Part shown: piece by piece, positions 6,801 through 8,282 of the stretch | Position numbering within the stretch: position 1 is the first letter of the stretch | Layout: every line of letters starts with the position of its first letter | Assembly (NCBI GenBank): GCA_946183095.1 | Contig: CAMHBE010000066.1 | Location: forward strand, 1 to 8,282 | From: an uncultured Clostridia bacterium | GTDB taxonomy: Bacteria > Bacillota > Clostridia > Oscillospirales > Ruminococcaceae | Direction of reading: 5' to 3' | Length of the DNA: 8,282 nt | The notes under the pieces: model-generated | What the model saw: only the letters and a program-made list of their open reading frames with translations | Databases searched by the model: none | Told to the model about the DNA's origin: nothing | Translations under genes and position numbers: made by a program

Positions 6801-8184
6801 CACCGTCCTGCTGACCGCAAAGGATAAGAACGCGTTCGATAAAAAATACCCCGGACTTGCATTTGACGGCGCGGCGACTGCATCGGTAACAGTCAAGGGT
6901 GCGGCGCTCACTGCCAGGATGTTCTCGATGAACGTAAGCTCGTCTATGATGGTCTATGACGGAAAGAGCGATGACATCATCGTAACTCTGAACGGCATCA
7001 GCGCCGACGAAGTTACCATAGCAAAGCCCGCGGCAGTGAACGGAAAGTCCGGCTATACGCCGTTTTCAGACAGCGAGCTTGCATCCCGTGTAAGCGTTTC
7101 GGGCAGCCGTCTTACGATAACCGGCGGTTATATCAGAAAAGGCAGAGTTACCGACAGCAACGCCGAAAAAGGCACCTACAGCATAGCGTTTTACGGGCGC
7201 GGAGCATATGCCGATTCCGTGTATGTCTGCACTTTCAAGCGCACCGGAGCACGCCTCACATCTTCGATGATAAAGGCATACGATACGCAGGTGAACATCG
7301 GCGGGACTATACCGTTCGTGGAGATCAAGTCTCCCGACGGCGAGACTATAGACATCTACGGCAGCAGCGCTGATTACAGCGTTGTGTGCAAGCCTTCAAC
7401 CGAGGTGGGCAAGGCAGTCGTCACTGTAAAGGTCATATCCGGTCTTACGGTATTTATGAAAGGCGAGAGCGCACAGACAACGGTAAACGTTACCCCCTCG
7501 AAAGTTACGGAAATACTGCCTGTAAGCGAGTTTGATTCATACTCCGACGGTGAAGTGTTCCTGAAAATTGCAGACACCGTGCAGGCAGGCAAGAAGGCTC
7601 CCGCGGTAACGCTGTATCAGGCAAGTGCGGACGGCAGAAGACTTGTCGCGCTGAACAAGAAGGACTACACCGCGAAGTTCACACAGGGAAGCGACTCAAA
7701 GACCTTCGACCTTGTGATAACCAACGGCACGAGCGGCAGATTCGATTTCGGCAAGGGTGTTACCGTAAAATCCGCTTACGTTACCTACACCACAGCGGTT
7801 ACAGCGTGGACGGATATCAGGGTATCTTCAGAAGCCGCGCTTATCAGGGATAGCGGTGACCTGTATGTTTACACCTCCGAGGATATTGATCTGTTCAGTA
7901 AGGCGACGACGACCTTCACCACGTCCGCGAAGGGCAAATACACGGCTGTTTACGCAGGCGGATGCTATATCCTGCCGCAGGTGACTTCAGTTACTGTCGG
8001 CGGCAAGACGCTGAAATACGCGGACGGGTACTACATCGTCACATATCAGAACAACTCAAAGACCGGAACGGCAAAGATGACGATAACGCTTACGCAGAAA
8101 GCCGCGCGTGAACTCGGAATCGGCGGCAGCAAAACCCTTTCATTCAGCATCGTCAGCCAGAGCAGCGAAGGACTTATCCTGTAA
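805..8184 (+). CDS. Giant secreted β-helix and Ig-like repeat surface protein
   Basis: Encodes a 2459-residue exported protein, probably an adhesin or carbohydrate-contacting surface protein; no enzyme active site was recognised. Residues 1-38 are a signal peptide with a basic MKKITVKK start and likely cleavage at AYA/ET. Residues about 52-304 and 305-652 are two β-helix modules, each with a leading strand region, GGG(I/V)Y-type coils and a closing cap. Residues about 653-1121 are Ig-like and MBG-like modules, including HTHNF at 757-761 and YxW-type cores at W697 and W1068. Residues about 1122-1550 carry four Asp-box-like motifs and another W1243 module. Residues about 1690-1802 resemble the Gram-positive module with a KNNINAS strand and an SGKGSYAG turn. 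The rest, to 2459, is β-rich and only partly recognised. The gene ends in tandem TAA TAA. No LPXTG, SLH, dockerin or transmembrane segment is visible at the C-terminus, so the mode of attachment is unknown. The start is supported by the ribosome binding site and signal peptide. Confidence 0.93.
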   Translation: MKKITVKKLASTITAAAVALSGVLPAAEQWLFPLTAYAETAEIPEADEAATDITLTADTKYDDALVVAEDAETVLDLAGNTMSRELTEAASDGYVIAVYGKLTIKDSSSGKTGKISGGRCSGTGGGIYVAPGGVLILESGTITGNTALNGGGVYVEGEFTMTGGAITGNTAKNSGGGVHIGVMGEFTVTGGAINNNTAVYAGGVNVGTNATFTLGGDSASIVDITGNTASGRTCNVFLGTGRVITVAGGAASGSKVGVTVAAYPSAGSSTAITDACGGCSFLESDDADYRTKTEKGRVVIAAAPDNFTKLQRLIDTAESGDTLTLSTDFTYDEYDETEDIGSVEIPAGKTLTIDMSGHTIDRGLWDGKDGTASDDGCVIVNNGTLTIVGDGIITGGHSTGKGGGIYNTGTLRIEGCTVTLNRTVSDGNACGGGIYSTGSLVLDCAVVSDNTAESGKNAYGGGVWCSGGFDAQGTNVISGNKAHGKKAALGGGVYADNAVFGAAFSGSITGNKADADTAANGIGGGMYASSSTFVDLDAARITGNTASGTAGGIYPGASVTISGKTDISGNKAGAADSSLFLPLGMKIEFGDVCDAETKIGISVENPSDEDVVVTQNYKAKQGSTSPGELFASDDGYLVKTNKSGEVVFSRTPQYKALDDDTKPVIVILRGDVEVTGSPTASDVLKAVTDATDVEFSWYYGDAVSGTPIGTGETYALGTKDVGKSIVVVAKQTKDEDGNAPDPEVTRQSDPTAEITVHTHNFTYSVSGNVLKAVCKGSDCPIDGKTVTLTLTAEDCVFDGKTHPASLDIKDFNSLTGLSATASVTYNGLTAAPSGAGQYSVRAAISVSGRSYSLSAAFTIAKAVPDDVVYPKAKTGLVYNDGKELVLVTEGTSGQGAFIYRVGERGTWSSEPTATQPGTYTVYYYFLGDSDHSDIGSAEEPFSLEVTVDGSVIGEVRLSSYSKEYDGLPGEFTVTVKDGDGAELTEGKDYTVTVTDAAGAEVTECVKAGIYRVTVTGVGEYAGKATRSYTISGRLITDADGNAITGSPRYGDTLKATTVPADSETAYQWVRFIGDTAKEITGATAQTYIISTADDMDAEHGVRVTAGGNTYTLRTGHLTIKADNINGAVDPDSLVIVAASASTASDGSIKINGYTSEKPMEFSADSGKTWEPVKNGIISGLYHGSVVRIRYAGDNTHFPGETYTTSLPGAITLLGIKLTGKEIYGETLTAQPIPGHAAHFMYEWYRIDGENETLIEGEEGFEYTAAREDIGCRLKAVISDGMGRSFSASTTGTIGKIKLPAPVVSGSLKGSIDKGIITGLDSTKKYQYSSDGGANWTNVAEGSVSITGLTEGTYIIRERINDPEVMEAETAVVTLVIEVLYPEKPAGLSPIYVSASGAEDGGIRGVDTDMEYSLNGTDWTAVTLTKHDDGTMILAGLGAGVYKVRWSELKTDGKLIRANSEPAEVEIKVKASQPAPSGLTVDGVSDAAANDGKVSGLTDAMEYSFDGGKTWNAVQSGKTDLRGLSADTAVLVRLRETDTKLPGAVLDLGVIGYADRVFAVHYVASFGSRRMSETVKEGRYHTSDGNGISANAAFFDKAAEKFGLGTAAGSARIISYTITMRAVYNDGSPVISDETGEGLPDVIVTVPAENFKDNASGTAYTVPGEYNDIYVCADIGAYATDKNTDGVVITAPSAVIYSGLPHRLSDDAAALKDGANRSVSYDIDLRIVDTKVSGADDAYVLIPGRDFTVAYKNNINASVELDSGNYRPLDTTAAKTKSPQLIISGKGSYAGMKATVYFDILPLQLAQSNCAVGAFADGVPDSCTLGTNGVLNVSVAPARYARIYNKETNEFMTNTSARVNYVLGKDITAELERANEKTGKWDPLGDITSKTSRAAVFSKVTSTGTYRVVFSGIGNFCGTVRDTFTVEGQGRILFSSLKLKTVAHTYNRNGINADAFVKSISTKVNKLTVSLSDCDIRLAPASVSATVSADGKKAMTAGTYTVLLTAKDKNAFDKKYPGLAFDGAATASVTVKGAALTARMFSMNVSSSMMVYDGKSDDIIVTLNGISADEVTIAKPAAVNGKSGYTPFSDSELASRVSVSGSRLTITGGYIRKGRVTDSNAEKGTYSIAFYGRGAYADSVYVCTFKRTGARLTSSMIKAYDTQVNIGGTIPFVEIKSPDGETIDIYGSSADYSVVCKPSTEVGKAVVTVKVISGLTVFMKGESAQTTVNVTPSKVTEILPVSEFDSYSDGEVFLKIADTVQAGKKAPAVTLYQASADGRRLVALNKKDYTAKFTQGSDSKTFDLVITNGTSGRFDFGKGVTVKSAYVTYTTAVTAWTDIRVSSEAALIRDSGDLYVYTSEDIDLFSKATTTFTTSAKGKYTAVYAGGCYILPQVTSVTVGGKTLKYADGYYIVTYQNNSKTGTAKMTITLTQKAARELGIGGSKTLSFSIVSQSSEGLIL
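958..1716 (+). repeat. First β-helix module of the giant protein
   Basis: Covers residues about 52-304. The lead-in (DITLTADTKYDDALVV, then TVLDLAGNTMSR) is the N-terminal strand and cap region commonly seen before gut Firmicutes β-helices. About five coils follow between 1144 and 1560. They share a pattern of 'a-ITGNTA-xx-GGG(V/I)(Y/H)-x-(F)TMTGG', about 22-27 residues each, for example TITGNTALNGGGVYVEGEF. The fifth coil loses the GGG and carries RTCNVF instead. The closing segment (SKVGVTV, then a FLESDDADYRTKT stretch) looks like a C-terminal cap and includes a CGGC motif at C276 and C279. Similar coils occur in polymorphic outer membrane proteins and pectate-lyase-like folds. Here there is no catalytic signature, so binding or structural roles are more likely. 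Confidence 0.75.
1717..2760 (+). repeat. Second β-helix module of the giant protein
   Basis: Covers residues about 305-652. It repeats the plan of the first module: a lead-in with SGDTLTLSTDF and then KTLTIDMSGHTIDRGL (a typical 'DLNGHTIDRGL' N-cap), then about seven coils from 1981 to 2577. The coils are longer and less regular than in the first module because of insertions such as ESGKNAY, HGKKAAL and DADTAANGI just before the GGG turn. The cap (ETKIGISVEN...GELFASDDGYLVKTNKSGEVVF) parallels the end of the first module. The matching head-coils-cap order in both modules suggests an internal duplication followed by divergence. Confidence 0.75.
2761..4167 (+). other. Tandem Ig-like and MBG-like modules forming a stalk
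   Basis: Covers residues about 653-1121. The order is: an Ig-like module with the FSWYYGD core (W697) and DVGKSIVVVAK strand; an HTHNF-led module (H757) with a CKGSDC pair (C774, C779) and an MBG-like second half ending YSLSAAFTIAKA; a module with GLVYNDGKELVLVTEG and GTYTVYYYFLGDSDHSD; an MBG-like module with SSYSKEYDGLPGEF and GIYRVTVTGVGEYAGKA; and a second YxW module with AYQWVRF (W1068). Such modules usually space functional domains away from the cell wall. Boundaries are by eye and approximate. Confidence 0.65.
4168..5454 (+). repeat. Four-copy Asp-box-like repeat section
   Basis: Covers residues about 1122-1550. Four motifs resemble the Asp-box SxDxGxTW: SADSGKTW (1162-1169), SSDGGANW (1328-1335), a shortened SLNGTDW (1412-1418) and SFDGGKTW (1503-1510). 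Each is preceded by an aromatic or hydrophobic residue and a small turn, and is followed by a 'V..G...I.GL..GTY.(I/V)R' strand pair, so the repeat unit is about 85-90 residues. The first two are about 166 residues apart because a YxW Ig-like module (MYEWYRI, W1243) is inserted between them. Asp-boxes are structural β-turns seen in sialidases and many other β proteins; they do not show catalysis here. Confidence 0.6.
5455..8181 (+). other. C-terminal β-rich region, largely unrecognised
   Basis: Covers residues about 1551-2459. A segment starting FAVHYVASFGSRRMSE is not recognised. Residues about 1690-1802 look like a Gram-positive surface module: IYSGLPHRL, DFTVAYKNNINAS, LIISGKGSYAGMKATVYF. 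A similar 'GTYRVVFSGIGNFCGTVRDTF' strand-turn occurs near residue 1910, and MVYDGKSDDIIVTLNGI near 2050 is MBG-like, followed by GTYSIAFYGRGAYADSV. The last 300 residues (for example SGRFDFGKGVTVKSAYVTY) carry no motif I can name and end in SIVSQSSEGLIL. No anchor or targeting signal is seen. An attachment role through an unknown C-terminal domain is possible but unproven. Confidence 0.5.
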
Positions 8185-8192
8185 TAAAATAA

Positions 8193-8220
8193 CTGAATGG
8201 TGCAGTATCGCACCATCCAG
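8193..8220 (+). terminator. Hairpin just after the giant gene, weak terminator candidate
   Basis: ATGGTGC (8197-8203) pairs with GCACCAT (8210-8216) around a 6-nt loop. After one A-C mismatch the stem extends by CTG (8193-8195) with CAG (8218-8220). It starts nine bases after the first of two adjacent TAA stop codons. No T run follows, so intrinsic termination is not assured; it could instead protect the mRNA 3' end. Confidence 0.45.
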
Positions 8221-8236
8221 CGTATCCATAAAGTAG

Positions 8237-8274
8237 GTGCAGCGGCGCGTTCGCGCTGTCTTTGCAGACGGCAC
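8237..8274. other. Compact two-hairpin fold near the window end
   Basis: GTGC (8237-8240) can pair with GCAC (8271-8274). This would enclose two abutting hairpins: 8241-8257 (AGCG-g-CG, loop CGTT, CGCGCT) and 8258-8269 (GTCT, loop TTGC, AGAC). The result would be a small three-way junction of 38 nt with one unpaired base at the junction. It could be part of an interspersed intergenic repeat or a structured RNA continuing past the window, or chance in GC-rich sequence. No known RNA family was recognised. Confidence 0.25.
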
Positions 8275-8282
8275 AAGGGCTG

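Noticed and set aside
8046..8276. 76-codon minus-strand open frame at the right edge
   Set aside because: It overlaps the end of the giant gene and runs through the hairpin region; the product has no recognisable features.

Overview
The window looks like chromosomal DNA from a Gram-positive anaerobe of the gut Clostridia type; Ruminococcus or a relative is my best guess. I base this on two exported surface proteins with Gram-positive style signal peptides, a cohesin-like domain, β-helix repeats of the 'ITGNTA...GGG(I/V)Y' type joined to Ig/MBG-like modules, and a moderately GC-rich codon preference (ggc, gcg, ata, gat). No housekeeping gene is present, so the assignment rests on protein style alone.

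Layout. Positions 1-704 hold the 3' part of a gene whose start lies left of the window. It encodes an exported protein with one cohesin-like domain, an Ala/Ser/Thr spacer and a C-terminal membrane anchor. Positions 705-804 are an intergenic gap with a long GC-rich hairpin (probable terminator), a weak promoter candidate overlapping a short palindrome, and a good ribosome binding site. Positions 805-8184 are one very large gene encoding a 2459-residue secreted protein. In order it has a signal peptide, two right-handed β-helix modules, a stalk of Ig-like and MBG-like modules, a section carrying four Asp-box-like motifs, and a long C-terminal β-rich region I only partly recognise. Positions 8185-8282 are non-coding, with one clear hairpin and a compact second fold.

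How the parts may work together. Both genes read rightward and both products go to the outside of the cell. The first is tethered to the membrane and displays a cohesin-like module. The second looks like an adhesin or carbohydrate-contacting surface protein but has no visible LPXTG signal, SLH domain, dockerin or transmembrane anchor. A partnership is possible but is inference only. The hairpin between the genes argues for separate transcripts. I saw no RNA genes, mobile elements, CRISPR arrays, enzymes with recognisable active sites, or defence systems. The possible novelty lies in the architecture of the giant protein and its unrecognised C-terminal third.
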